Under the pieces are notes generated by a model. That model did no database searches. It was not told where the DNA came from and saw nothing but the letters and a program-made list of their open reading frames with translations. DNA of 64,000 bases from Oscillospiraceae bacterium (lineage in GTDB: Bacteria; Bacillota; Clostridia; Oscillospirales; Ruminococcaceae): contig JAGAWT010000025.1 in NCBI GenBank assembly GCA_018110985.1, positions 1-64,000 of the forward strand. The letters run 5' to 3'. Shown piece after piece: positions 15,970 through 25,111 of this stretch. Position 1 is the first letter of the stretch. The number at the start of each line of letters is the position of its first letter. Position numbers and translations under genes: made by a program.

Positions 15970-17076
15970 ATGGAAGAACAAGCAGTTCAGACCAAAAAGA
16001 ACCCTGTTTTGGGTCTTATTTCCGGTCTCCTTGCAAAGTACAAAGCTGAAAAGCCCCCCAAGGAACCCAAGCGCAGCAGGAAAGAGGAAAGGGAGCGCTT
16101 CAAGAAGCGTCTTGCCACCCTCACCCCCGCAGAACAGAAGTACCTTAAAAGGAAACAGTTCATTGATGCGGTGTGGCCTGTGTGCAGAGCCTTGCTGGTA
16201 TTCGGACTTTGCTTCGTTATCATATATCCCCTGCTGTACATGATAACAGCAGCCTTCAGGACCCGTTCGGACATGAACGATCCCACCATCATCTGGCTCA
16301 CAAGGCACTTTACCACGTCCAACATCAAAGATGCCATAAAGACCATGGATTTCTGGCACACCCTTGGAAACACCCTCTTCATCAATATAGGGTGCTCTCT
16401 TGTACAGGTGCTTACCTGCGCCCTCACAGGCTATGGTTTCGGCCGATTCAAGTTCAAGGGCAAGAACATCCTTTTCGGTGTGGTAATACTGATGATCCTC
16501 ATGCCTGCGCAGATCATCCTTATCCCCCAGTATATGTTCTTCAGGTACTTCAATCCCCTGTGGATATATCACGCTGTTACAGGCAACTACATCAACCTCA
16601 TAGACACCGCCTTTACAATGTATATGCCGGCGCTCACTGCAAACGGCATCAGAGCGGGTCTGTTCATCTTCCTTTTCAGGCAGTCCTTCATGAGCCTTCC
16701 CAAGGAGCTTGAAGATGCAGCCTATCTGGACGGATGCTCCCCCATGAGGACATTTGTCAGTGTTATGGTGCCCAACGCAGGCTCCACCTTCCTGACAGTA
16801 TTCCTTCTCTCGGTGGTATGGTACTGGAATGACTACTATGTTTCCACCTCCTTCTTCACCAACAACTCCACTATAGCTCTCCAGCTCAAGAATCTTGATG
16901 CTTCGCTTACAAGAATTATATTCAACAACGGTAACGTCAAGGTAAATGCCCGTGAGCTCATAGTCTGGATGGAAGCAGGCTGTCTCCTTTCCATCACCCC
17001 CATCCTTCTGATGTACATCTTCCTCCAGAAGTATTTCACAGAGGGTATTGCCCGTTCCGGTCTCACCGGTATGTAA
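15970..17076 (+). CDS. Sugar ABC transporter permease (pair B, MalG-like)
   Basis: A 368-residue permease, longer than usual. The extra length is a basic cytoplasmic N-terminus of about 65 residues rich in Lys and Arg. The EAA-type loop reads DAAYLDGCSPMRTF (about 246-259), with Asp for the first Glu, as in many MalG homologues. AAGGAGG lies 9 nt before the ATG. It is the last gene of the cluster; a strong terminator follows. Confidence 0.9.
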   Translation: MEEQAVQTKKNPVLGLISGLLAKYKAEKPPKEPKRSRKEERERFKKRLATLTPAEQKYLKRKQFIDAVWPVCRALLVFGLCFVIIYPLLYMITAAFRTRSDMNDPTIIWLTRHFTTSNIKDAIKTMDFWHTLGNTLFINIGCSLVQVLTCALTGYGFGRFKFKGKNILFGVVILMILMPAQIILIPQYMFFRYFNPLWIYHAVTGNYINLIDTAFTMYMPALTANGIRAGLFIFLFRQSFMSLPKELEDAAYLDGCSPMRTFVSVMVPNAGSTFLTVFLLSVVWYWNDYYVSTSFFTNNSTIALQLKNLDASLTRIIFNNGNVKVNARELIVWMEAGCLLSITPILLMYIFLQKYFTEGIARSGLTGM

Positions 17077-17114
17077 GCCGACAGGACCGACGGTCGGTCA
17101 GCATAAAGCGAACG

Positions 17115-17147
17115 ACCCGCTGCGGAGCCATCCGCAGCGGGTGTTTT
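17115..17147 (+). terminator. Terminator of the sugar ABC cluster
   Basis: A 12-bp GC-rich stem (ACCCGCTGCGGA at 17115-17126 with 17131-17142), a GCCA loop and a following GTTTT. Confidence 0.88.
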
Positions 17148-17175
17148 CATCCTTCTGTATTTATGCCTTTTCTTA

Positions 17176-17216
17176 AAAATGAGCAGCAGCACGACATTTC
17201 TGCCGTGCTGCTGCTT
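17176..17216 (-). terminator. Hairpin, probable terminator of the ABC exporter operon
   Basis: A 12-bp stem (AGCAGCAGCACG at 17182-17193 with 17204-17215). On the minus strand it is followed by ATTTTTAAG. It lies about 230 nt after the exporter stop codon, with a repeat copy between them. Confidence 0.55.
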
Positions 17217-17275
17217 TGTGTCAGTCATATGTCATTCGTGATGTCCCATGCTCTGTCTGTATTCTGTGTCGTATA

Positions 17276-17380
17276 ATACTGATCCTTCTTCGATGTATAG
17301 ACGATCTCCAAGCCTCAGATACCTTATATCCAAGCATTTGCGGCTTGTTTCTTGTCTATACATCGGTCAAAGATCAGTAT
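17276..17380 (-). repeat. 105-bp hairpin repeat, copy 1
   Basis: The ends are ATACTGAT and ATCAGTAT. An outer stem of CGATGTATAGAC with GTCTATACATCG lies inside them, and an inner stem is built on CAAGCC and GGCTTG. The orientation is opposite to the copies at 24427, 49276 and 53422. It lies between convergent operons. Confidence 0.92.
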
Positions 17381-17441
17381 GATCTGTCGGTTGTAAATGA
17401 TAGGAACTATGCAGGTTGTATCATTCCAATGCTTTTGACTG

Positions 17442-19208
17442 TCAGACAGCCTGTGATGTATAAAGATCGTAATAAGCTCCACGCAGCCGCATAAGCTCTT
17501 CATGACTTCCACATTCTCTTATGCCCTTTTCGTCTATATACATTATCCTGTCACAGTTTCTGATGGTGGAGAGTCGGTGCGCTATTATAAAGCTGGTGCG
17601 CCCCTTCAGCAGCTCGTTTATGCCCTTCTGGAGCAGGGCCTCCGTCTTTGCATCAATGGAGGACGTAGCCTCATCCAGCACAAGGATCTTGGGGTCTGAG
17701 AGAAGTGTTCGTGCAAAGCTGATAAGCTGTTTTTCACCGCCCGACAGCTTGCTGCCTCTTTCGTTTACCTGAGTTTCGTAATCCTGAGGCATACGGGATA
17801 TAAAGGTATCAGCACACACGGTCTTTGCAGCCTGTATCACTTCTTCATCCGTGGCATCAAGGCGGCCGTACCTGATATTATCCATGATAGTGCCGCTGAA
17901 TATAAAGCTGTCCTGGAGCATTATCCCCATGTGGGAGCGCAGGGATCTGAGAGTGATGTCTCCTATATCCACGCCGTCAATGGTAATGCTTCCTTTGTTT
18001 ATGTCATAGAACCTTGATATTAGCGAAACTATGGTGGATTTGCCTGCACCCGTAGGTCCTACAAGTGCTACGCTCTCCCCGGGCTTTACGTCGAAGGATA
18101 CATTTTCAAGAACATTTATGCCCTCTTCGTATCCGAAGGTGACATTTTTGAAGGAGACCGCTCCTCTTACATTCTCTATGTCCTTTGCACTTTCCTTGTC
18201 ATCAATGGTAACAGGCTCGTCAAGTGTCTCAAATATCCTTTCCAGATAGGAGATATTGTTTATGAAGTTGTTCATGATATTGGAAAGGTTCATTATAGGC
18301 TGCCAGAATCTGGCTGCGTAGCCTGTCATTGCCGCAAGCGTACCCAGTGATACCGCACCGGCAGGCATTACTGCCAGACCCACTATAAAGAGGGCAGCTC
18401 TTACCAGTGTGGAGATATTGTCGGTGGCAGGCCACACAAGGTTTGAATACTTGACAGCCTCCATCCATGCCTTGCGGTATTTGGTATTCAGACCGTCGTA
18501 TATCTTGGCATTTTCCTCTTCACGGGTGAATACCTGCGTGATACGGGCACCCACGATGTTTTCCTGCAGATAGGCATTCATATTGCTGGACTTGTTGGAA
18601 ACGCTCTGCCATGCCCTGCGCTGCTTTTTCTTTATCGCAAACATTATGAGCATGAAGAAAGGAAGTCCCGAAAGAGCAACAAGGGTCAGCTTTACATCAA
18701 CCATGAGCATGAACACCAGTATCAGCACCATGTTGAGTATTTCCATTATAAAGGTGATGATACCGTTGGAGAGCATATTGGAAACGCTGTCCACATAGTT
18801 TATTACCCTGATGAGTATCTTTCCGTGGGGTCTGTCATCGTAGTAGGTAAAGGGAAGCCTCTGGAGGTGCTCAAAGAGATCCTCTCTTATGTCAAATATG
18901 ATATTCTGACCTACTTTTGTCATTATCCTGCCGCTGATATTACCGCAGATCATCGCTCCAGCGGTGCATCCCAGAAGTGCGGCTGCCAGCAGCAGCAGTT
19001 CTCCCGTATCCTTGGCGGGGATGGTGGTATCAAGAGCCCTTCTCGTTATGAGGGGACCTATGAGACCGATTATGGCGCCGCATATGCTGAGCCCCAGAGA
19101 GGCAAGCATATACCACTTGTACCTTTTTACATACACAAAGGATCTTTTCAGATGAGCAAAATTGAAAGGGGTCTCAAGCTGTTCATCTACATCGTATTTG
19201 TTTCTCAT
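17442..19208 (-). CDS. ABC exporter half-transporter (catalytically complete subunit)
   Basis: A 588-residue type IV ABC half-transporter. Six membrane helices and the coupling loops cover about 1-330, and a nucleotide-binding domain about 340-588. The Walker A is GPTGAGKST (about 383), the signature LSGGEKQLI (about 488) and the Walker B ends LDEATSS (about 509) with the catalytic Glu; the switch His is in IIAHRLSTI. Its start codon overlaps the stop of the partner gene (ATGA). Together they should form a heterodimeric drug, lipid or peptide exporter. The substrate cannot be told from sequence. Confidence 0.93.
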   Translation of the reverse strand: MRNKYDVDEQLETPFNFAHLKRSFVYVKRYKWYMLASLGLSICGAIIGLIGPLITRRALDTTIPAKDTGELLLLAAALLGCTAGAMICGNISGRIMTKVGQNIIFDIREDLFEHLQRLPFTYYDDRPHGKILIRVINYVDSVSNMLSNGIITFIMEILNMVLILVFMLMVDVKLTLVALSGLPFFMLIMFAIKKKQRRAWQSVSNKSSNMNAYLQENIVGARITQVFTREEENAKIYDGLNTKYRKAWMEAVKYSNLVWPATDNISTLVRAALFIVGLAVMPAGAVSLGTLAAMTGYAARFWQPIMNLSNIMNNFINNISYLERIFETLDEPVTIDDKESAKDIENVRGAVSFKNVTFGYEEGINVLENVSFDVKPGESVALVGPTGAGKSTIVSLISRFYDINKGSITIDGVDIGDITLRSLRSHMGIMLQDSFIFSGTIMDNIRYGRLDATDEEVIQAAKTVCADTFISRMPQDYETQVNERGSKLSGGEKQLISFARTLLSDPKILVLDEATSSIDAKTEALLQKGINELLKGRTSFIIAHRLSTIRNCDRIMYIDEKGIRECGSHEELMRLRGAYYDLYTSQAV

Positions 19209-20980
19209 ACAGCCCTCACCTCTCTTTCGGCTTCACCGGAGCACTGGAGATCGTAGATCTGCTTGTAGTAGCCCTCATGGGAGATAAGCTCCTCATGAGT
19301 ACCTGTATCGGTGATCCTGCCGTCCTCAAGGATGAATATCCTGTCCGCATTCCTTGCAGTGGATATCCTCTGTGCTATGACTATCTTCGTACATTCATAG
19401 TCGAGTTCATTGTCAAGGGAATTCTTTATGTGGTTTTCCGTTTCCATATCCACTGCGGAGGTGGTATCATCAAGGATGAGAACGGAGGGACGAACGGCTA
19501 TCGCCCTTGCAAGGGATATCCTCTGCTTCTGTCCGCCGGAAAGACCCATTCCCCTTTCGCCTACGATAGTATCGTACTTGTCGGGCAGCTTTTCTATGAA
19601 ATCATCTGCCGCAGAAAGCTCGGCGCAGCGGTGAACATATTCCTCGGACATATCCGTATCGCCGAAAGCGATATTGCTGTCTATGGTATCTGAGTAAAGG
19701 AGCACATCCTGTGTGGCTATGCTTACATTCTTTCTCAGGTTTTTAAGAGTGTGCATACGGACATTTACACCGTCCACCAGCACCTCGCCCTCGTCACAGT
19801 CGTAGAACCTTGGAATAAGGTTGATAAGCGATGTTTTTCCGGAGCCTGTGGAGCCCATTATTACAACGTGCTCACCGGGACGTATATGGAAGCTGATGTT
19901 GTCGAGCACCTTTTTGTCACCCACAGAGTAGCTTACATTTCTGAACTCAACATCGCCCTTCATCTTGTTTTCATCCTCAACGGCGTCGCTGCGGTCAACT
20001 ATCCTGGGAGCCTCATAGTAGATCTCTATTATCTTCTTGGCAGATGCCATAAAACGGTGGAAGTCGTTCACATAGCTTCCCATATTCCTCATAGGGTTGC
20101 TGACAGCCCACAAAAGGCCTGATATAGCCACATACTGACCCATGCTCAGGTGACCCTGTATCATGAAGTAGCCTCCGCACAGCAGAAGTATAACGCTGAG
20201 ACCGCCTGCGGCAAGCTCTATAAGGGGCTGATACTTGAGCCATACAAATGCTGCGTTGATATTTGCGGCACGGTACTTCTCATCACATTCCCTGAACTTC
20301 TTTATTTCGTGATCCTCTCTTGCAAACGCCTTTACAACACGGTTTCCTGAGATATTCTCCTGTGCTGCGGTGTTAATGGCCGAGGATGCCTCTCTTACCT
20401 TTGCATAAGCAGGACCTGCGTGCTTTGAGAGCCGTCTTGTTACCACGAAGATACACGGGGTCACAGCCAGTATGCACAGAGCAGTGCGCCAGTCCAGTAT
20501 GAAAAAGTACACCATAGAGGCGGTAAACAGGGAGATCGACTCCACACATCCCTTTATTACCCATGACACCATATGTCTTACCATGTCAAGGTCGCCTGTG
20601 AGCCTTGTCATAAGGTCACCTGTGCGGAAACGGTCATAGAAAGCCATATCCTGGTTTTCTATCTTTCTGAAAAGGTGTGTCCTCACCTTGTAGATCATTG
20701 CCTGTGAGGAAGTCTCATAGTACATATTGCAGCAGTACTGACAAACAGTCCTCAGAAGCGTAAAGCCTACCATGCCCGCTATCAGCATAAAAAAGAGCTG
20801 CTTATTCTCCGCCAGGTTCTGTACGGCGTTCTCATTCGATACAAAGGTGTCTATTATCCTTGACTGAAAATACGGAGACGTTACATAAAGGCCATTGCAG
20901 ACCACCGACAAACACAGCGCTATAATATAGTTTCGTCGGCTGCCCTTCATGTTCTCCCAGAGCCATCTTAACTGAAACAT
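19205..20980 (-). CDS. ABC exporter half-transporter (degenerate-site subunit)
   Basis: A 591-residue half-transporter, the upstream partner in the exporter operon. The membrane domain covers about 1-320. The Walker A is GSTGSGKTS (about 378), the signature LSGGQKQRI (about 483), and the Walker B reads LILDDTTSAVD (about 506), with Asp where the catalytic Glu is expected. The switch position reads VIAQRIST, with Gln for His. Both changes mark the degenerate site of heterodimers such as BmrCD or TM287/288. So one composite site hydrolyses ATP and the other mainly binds it. Confidence 0.93.
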   Translation of the reverse strand: MFQLRWLWENMKGSRRNYIIALCLSVVCNGLYVTSPYFQSRIIDTFVSNENAVQNLAENKQLFFMLIAGMVGFTLLRTVCQYCCNMYYETSSQAMIYKVRTHLFRKIENQDMAFYDRFRTGDLMTRLTGDLDMVRHMVSWVIKGCVESISLFTASMVYFFILDWRTALCILAVTPCIFVVTRRLSKHAGPAYAKVREASSAINTAAQENISGNRVVKAFAREDHEIKKFRECDEKYRAANINAAFVWLKYQPLIELAAGGLSVILLLCGGYFMIQGHLSMGQYVAISGLLWAVSNPMRNMGSYVNDFHRFMASAKKIIEIYYEAPRIVDRSDAVEDENKMKGDVEFRNVSYSVGDKKVLDNISFHIRPGEHVVIMGSTGSGKTSLINLIPRFYDCDEGEVLVDGVNVRMHTLKNLRKNVSIATQDVLLYSDTIDSNIAFGDTDMSEEYVHRCAELSAADDFIEKLPDKYDTIVGERGMGLSGGQKQRISLARAIAVRPSVLILDDTTSAVDMETENHIKNSLDNELDYECTKIVIAQRISTARNADRIFILEDGRITDTGTHEELISHEGYYKQIYDLQCSGEAEREVRAV

Positions 20981-21061
20981 TCTATCGCCCTCCCCCTTAC
21001 GGCTGACTTCTTTTCTCCTATTTTATCATGCATTAACTGATTATAAGGCAAAAAGGCGAAA

Positions 21062-21108
21062 AATAAAATAGGATATGCTATTATCTTTTTAACATATCCT
21101 ATAATTTT
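21062..21108 (-). terminator. AT-rich terminator after the AraC gene
   Basis: A 10-bp stem (ATAGGATATG at 21068-21077 with 21093-21102), followed on the minus strand by TTTATTTTT. It starts within 10 nt of the AraC stop codon. Confidence 0.7.
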
Positions 21109-21111
21109 ATT

Positions 21112-21879
21112 CTATTGTGAGACGGTGTTCCTTGTTTTTCTGTATTCCGTTGGAGTTATGCCCAATATCTGCCTGAACTGCCTTGAAAAATGTGTTACAG
21201 ATGTATAGCCGCAGCGAAAGGCGATCTCCTCTATCCCCATATCCGAGTAGGACAGGTAATGACCCGCCTGCTCTATCCTGCTGTTTATCACATCTGCTGT
21301 GCAGGTGACACCGAAGGCTCTTTTGTACAGCTTGAAAAGATAGGGCTCGCTTATATTGATGGAGCGGGACATCTTCTCAATTGTCCAGTTCTCCCCCGGG
21401 GCGGCATATATACGGCGGCGCAGTTCTATAAGCTCCCTGTAATGGGCGATGTTCTCCTCCGGCTCCCTGCTGTCTGCCAGTACCTCTCCCAGAAGAGCAC
21501 GCACCAGCAGCTCCTCGGTCTTCGGATTGTTGCGGTGATAGTAGCAGTCAGCTATCAGGTGAAAATACCTTGAAACATCCACACTGCCGTCCTGGTGCAG
21601 TGGCTTGTTGTAAAGCTCCTTGACACCGGGGATATCCACACAGTCAAAGCGCATCCAGTCGTTGACGTATTCGGTCTCGGCAGCCCCGTAGCAAATAGGC
21701 TGATCCTTTCCGTATATGATAAAGGTGCCGGGATCCGTAACCACCCTCTCCCCGCCTATCATGAAAAATGCCCTTGTTTTCACAAAAAGCATAAGGTAGG
21801 AATCTATGCCGTCGGGTCTTTCAAAGCGAAAGTCGCTGTCGTGCCTGCAGTCACATCCCATTCTGTATATCCTGAACAT
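21112..21879 (-). CDS. AraC family transcriptional regulator
   Basis: A 255-residue regulator. The N-terminal part (about 1-140) looks like a cupin-type effector domain (FFMIGGERVVTDPGTFIIYG). The C-terminal part (about 155-250) holds two helix-turn-helix motifs; the second includes IEEIAFRCGYTSVTHFSRQFRQ cut at its usual boundaries. The ATG at 21879 lies 4 nt after the glycerate kinase stop codon. An in-frame ATG at 21909 lies inside the kinase gene without a ribosome-binding site, so the later start is preferred. It is probably co-transcribed with the kinase and may control that operon or a sugar system. Confidence 0.88.
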   Translation of the reverse strand: MFRIYRMGCDCRHDSDFRFERPDGIDSYLMLFVKTRAFFMIGGERVVTDPGTFIIYGKDQPICYGAAETEYVNDWMRFDCVDIPGVKELYNKPLHQDGSVDVSRYFHLIADCYYHRNNPKTEELLVRALLGEVLADSREPEENIAHYRELIELRRRIYAAPGENWTIEKMSRSINISEPYLFKLYKRAFGVTCTADVINSRIEQAGHYLSYSDMGIEEIAFRCGYTSVTHFSRQFRQILGITPTEYRKTRNTVSQ

Positions 21880-21883
21880 TTTC

Positions 21884-23029
21884 CTATATGCTCCGCTTGT
21901 CTGAAACATTCAAAAGAGAAAAGACCTGTTCTGCCGTATCTCTCATGTTGTTAGCGGCGTTTTTCCTGTCCATGGCATAGTCCCTGCTGCATATCCTGCG
22001 AAGTATGGGGAAGGAAGCCGTGAAGCAGGATTCCGCCTCCCTGCAGTTATCCATTATCACGCCGCAAAGAGCGATAACGGGAACATTGTTTTCCTTTGCA
22101 GCCATAGCCACTCCGTAGGGCACCTTTCCCATGATAGTCTTTTTATCAAGAGTGCCCTCTCCGGTAACCACCACATCCGCAGTCTGTATGGCATCATAGA
22201 CGCCCAGACCCTTCATAACTATATCTATACCTGAAAACAGACGGCCTCCAAGGTAATTCACCAGCGAAAAGCCCATGCCGCCCGCAGCTCCTGCACCGGG
22301 GAGAGAACCCGAAGCATCGGGATAAGCGGCTCTTGTAACTGCGGAGAAGTTTTTCAGCGCATCGTCTATGATGCCCACCTCGGAATCAGTTGCACCCTTC
22401 TGAGGACCGAAAACATAGGCTGCACCGTTTATACCACAAAGAGGAGCCTTAACATCACTTGCTATGTGGAATACGGAATTTGAAAGACCCTCCAGCTTCC
22501 CGGAGCCGTCCACCGATACCAGCTTTGAAAGGCCGCTTGCTCCGGGGCCTATCTCATCACCGTTCCTGTCAAGGAGCCTGAAGCCCAGAGCCTGAAGGCA
22601 TCCCGCACCGCCGTCGCAGGTAGCGCTTCCGCCAAGACCTATGACAAACTGCCTAATACCCGACCGCAGCGCATGGGCTATCATCTCACCCACGCCGTAG
22701 GTGGTGGTGTGCATGGGGTCCTTTTCGCTTTCCTTCAAAAGGGTGATGCCTGCGGCAGCCGCCATTTCTATGATGGCTGTAGTATCATTAACCACCGCAT
22801 AGCGAGCCGTTATCCTTCTCCCAAGAGGGTCGGACACATCCACCGACCTGTACTCTCCGCCCACGGATGATACTATGACATCCGTAAGGCCTTCGCCGCC
22901 GTCGGAGACGGAGAACACCCGTACATCCGCATCGGGTACGGCACGGAGTATCCCCTCACGGGCTGCTTCTCCTGCCTCTGTGGAGGTAAGGCTCCCCTTA
23001 AAGCTGTCTATGGCGCAAATAACCTTCAT
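21884..23029 (-). CDS. glxK: Glycerate kinase
   Basis: A 381-residue enzyme that phosphorylates D-glycerate (to 2- or 3-phosphoglycerate, depending on class), feeding lower glycolysis. The N-terminus MKVICAIDSFKGSLTSTEA and the following SVSDGGEG motif (about 42-48) are diagnostic of the GlxK/GarK family. The GLGGSATCDGGAG glycine-rich stretch (about 130-142) and the VVTGEGTLDKKT stretch (about 286-297) are present. It lies 39 nt downstream of the unknown secreted-protein gene and is followed almost at once by the AraC gene. Confidence 0.94.
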   Translation of the reverse strand: MKVICAIDSFKGSLTSTEAGEAAREGILRAVPDADVRVFSVSDGGEGLTDVIVSSVGGEYRSVDVSDPLGRRITARYAVVNDTTAIIEMAAAAGITLLKESEKDPMHTTTYGVGEMIAHALRSGIRQFVIGLGGSATCDGGAGCLQALGFRLLDRNGDEIGPGASGLSKLVSVDGSGKLEGLSNSVFHIASDVKAPLCGINGAAYVFGPQKGATDSEVGIIDDALKNFSAVTRAAYPDASGSLPGAGAAGGMGFSLVNYLGGRLFSGIDIVMKGLGVYDAIQTADVVVTGEGTLDKKTIMGKVPYGVAMAAKENNVPVIALCGVIMDNCREAESCFTASFPILRRICSRDYAMDRKNAANNMRDTAEQVFSLLNVSDKRSI

Positions 23030-23068
23030 TATCTCACTCTTCTTTGCAAAAGACTGTATTATAATGTA

Positions 23069-24325
23069 TCACTTCTTTGCAGACGAAGTCTTTCCCCCGC
23101 TGCTTTTCTTGGACTTAGTCCCGGAGGAGGAAGTTTTTTTGCCTGCGGATGCTTTCTCGTCCGAGCTCTTATTTGAAGTCTGTGCCTTCTTCACCGTGGT
23201 TTTCTTTGTAACAGGAGCCTTTCCCGAAAATGCCTTTTCTATGCCGTCGTGGTTCAGCTCAAACTCCGTTCCCATGCTCTCCGCTTTTATCTTCCCGTAG
23301 GAGGAGATGCTGCTCTTGAAGCTCTTTTCCGTAACGGTCTTTCCGTTTATCTTGTAGGTGTGCCTGCCTGACTTTGCTATATCGGCAAAAGACTTATCCG
23401 TAACAAAGCTCTCACCGTTGTATTTCATGTACTGCTTATAGGAGGAGGAGCCGGACTTATAGTCTATGACCACATACCCCTTGCTGCTGTAAAGCACATC
23501 GTAGGATGCCTTTGAGGAATAGGAGAAATCATCCTGGAAATTCGGATAATTTATGGCGATGGTGCCGGAATTTTTCAGAGTACCGTCAAAGGTGTACACA
23601 TCCGTGTAGTTGACTATGAGTTCTGGGGTCTTGTCCCCTGTAAGGTCGCACAGACAGAAGATCTGTGAGAAGAAATTGTCACTGGTGTGGGAATCGAGAA
23701 CTGCCTTGTAGGCTGTTTCATAGTCTGCGCAGCCCTTTATGGTATACTCTATCTCCGCCTTGGTAAGGTTAAAGCTCCTTCCCAGTATGAGCTGCGTGCC
23801 GCCCATATACTTGTCGAGAACAGAAGTATAATCGGACTTTGAAGCCTTTTCCCCGTCAAGGAAATAGCTTATTTTTCCCGTTTGGGTGTCAAAGCTCTCC
23901 TCTGCCTGCATCACACTCTGTAATTCGCCGTCCTTCAATTTGTAGGCTGTGGAGGATGCGCCCGTCTTTCCTGCGGTGCCGACACTTACGGCATTTGTAG
24001 ATACGGAATACATAACAGTGCCGAACATACCTTCGGTGCCGAGCTGTATGAGCTTTCCGCCGTCACAGGTATAGAGCTCACATTTGGACGAGCTGTCATC
24101 CCCCAGAGATATTATAAGCTCCGGAGTGCCGTTTTTGTCAATGTCATAAAGGGTAAACATCTTGCCTGAGCTTTTCCCGCTCTTTCTCACCGACTCCAGC
24201 TTGCTGCTGTAAAGGCTCTGCCAGTCTTTTGCGGCAGCCTTTGCAGGCACTGCCGTGCCGAAGGAAAGTACGCTGAGCACGGCAGCTCCCCAGGCACAAA
24301 GACTTTTCAAACACTTTTTCTTCAT
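23069..24325 (-). CDS. Unknown secreted protein with basic C-terminal tail
   Basis: A 418-residue exported protein. The ATG at 24325 is used because GAGG lies 9 nt upstream and a signal peptide follows directly (KSLCAWGAAVLSVLSFGTAVPAKA, in part). The in-frame ATG at 24379 would put about 18 charged residues before it. Two calcium-loop-like phrases occur, DKNGTPELIIS (about 47-57) and LTGDKTPELIVNY (about 225-237), as in VCBS/FG-GAP-type domains. The last 45 or so residues are almost only Lys, Ser, Thr and Gly and could stick to wall polymers. No sortase motif. The family was not recognised. Confidence 0.82.
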   Translation of the reverse strand: MKKKCLKSLCAWGAAVLSVLSFGTAVPAKAAAKDWQSLYSSKLESVRKSGKSSGKMFTLYDIDKNGTPELIISLGDDSSSKCELYTCDGGKLIQLGTEGMFGTVMYSVSTNAVSVGTAGKTGASSTAYKLKDGELQSVMQAEESFDTQTGKISYFLDGEKASKSDYTSVLDKYMGGTQLILGRSFNLTKAEIEYTIKGCADYETAYKAVLDSHTSDNFFSQIFCLCDLTGDKTPELIVNYTDVYTFDGTLKNSGTIAINYPNFQDDFSYSSKASYDVLYSSKGYVVIDYKSGSSSYKQYMKYNGESFVTDKSFADIAKSGRHTYKINGKTVTEKSFKSSISSYGKIKAESMGTEFELNHDGIEKAFSGKAPVTKKTTVKKAQTSNKSSDEKASAGKKTSSSGTKSKKSSGGKTSSAKK

Positions 24326-24426
24326 TTTCTCAAACCTCTTTCCAAAAAACATTTCTTCATTTTTATCCCTTATACTCATATAAATATCACGATCAATGTC
24401 CGAAGTCAGTGACTGCGGAACTGCTT

Positions 24427-24531
24427 ATACTGATCTCTGACCGATGTATAGACAAGAAACAGGCCGCAAATGCTTGATCATAAGGAATTTGAGGCTTGGA
24501 GATCGTCTATACATCGAGTAAGGATCAGTAT
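24427..24531 (+). repeat. 105-bp hairpin repeat, copy 2
   Basis: The ends are ATACTGAT and ATCAGTAT. The outer arms CGATGTATAGAC and GTCTATACATCG are perfectly complementary. It is 105 bp long, like copies 1, 4 and 5. Confidence 0.92.
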
Positions 24532-24967
24532 TATCCGCTACCCGGGATGCGGCGGTCTCTCCCACAGAGGAAAGGCATCCGCAGGTGCAGGGCGGCAGGT
24601 TATAGTAAATGTAAACATAAATCACTATAAAATATTGTATGATAATCATAACATATTTCAAGATTTATGTCAATATAAATATAGGTCAGTCTCTTTGTGC
24701 AAATTCAACGAAAAGAAGGTCAAATTTTTGTAAGTATTACAATTTGATTTTTATATCTGCATATATTATAACATATGGTAACAATATGTTACACATAAAT
24801 ACCACATTTTATAACGGTTTAAAGGCGTTTCAAAGTTCTATTTTTCCGATTTTTCATTTTTAAAGCCTGCAATTATTACAAATAGTTACCGATGGAAAGT
24901 TACATTTTTTCATTTATTATAGTCAAAAAACATATAACGAGAAATGAAAATTTGTGGGTTTAGCATA

Positions 24968-24996
24968 TTTACAAAAAATTTGATAAATGGTAGAAT
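24968..24996 (+). promoter_or_regulatory. Promoter of the wall-anchored protein gene
   Basis: TTTACA (24968-24973), a 17-nt spacer and TAGAAT (24991-24996). Transcription would start near 25003 and give a leader of about 125 nt. Confidence 0.65.
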
Positions 24997-25054
24997 ACAC
25001 TTGACGGTGATGATAAGAACTGTCAGATCAGGGAACAAGGTGACTGTCTATGCA

Positions 25055-25111
25055 GAGGGCAGCCGCCCTCCCGAACAAAAAGCAAGAGAGACGAGGCAGC
25101 TAGGCTGCCCT
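25055..25111 (+). promoter_or_regulatory. Leader with mutually exclusive hairpins
   Basis: Two local hairpins are possible: GAGGGC with GCCCTC (25055-25070) and GGCAGC with GCTGCC (25095-25109). The left arm AGGGCAGCC (25056-25064) is also a perfect 9-bp complement of GGCTGCCCT (25103-25111), which ends 5 nt before the ribosome-binding site. The leader could therefore switch between two folds. Confidence 0.45.

Larger units (their letters stand above)
17077..17441. other. Convergent intergenic region with two hairpins and a repeat
   Basis: This 365-bp stretch without a gene contains the cluster terminator, a second hairpin for the minus-strand ABC genes and one full copy of the 105-bp repeat. 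I see no gene in it. Confidence 0.75.

Noticed and set aside
9548-17076. Pair B permeases as a recent duplication of pair A
   Set aside because: The two pairs differ in length, loops and EAA motifs, so they are not recent copies.
17380-17441. Frameshifted end of the ABC exporter gene
   Set aside because: The exporter's C-terminus is complete, and the repeat lies beyond its stop codon.
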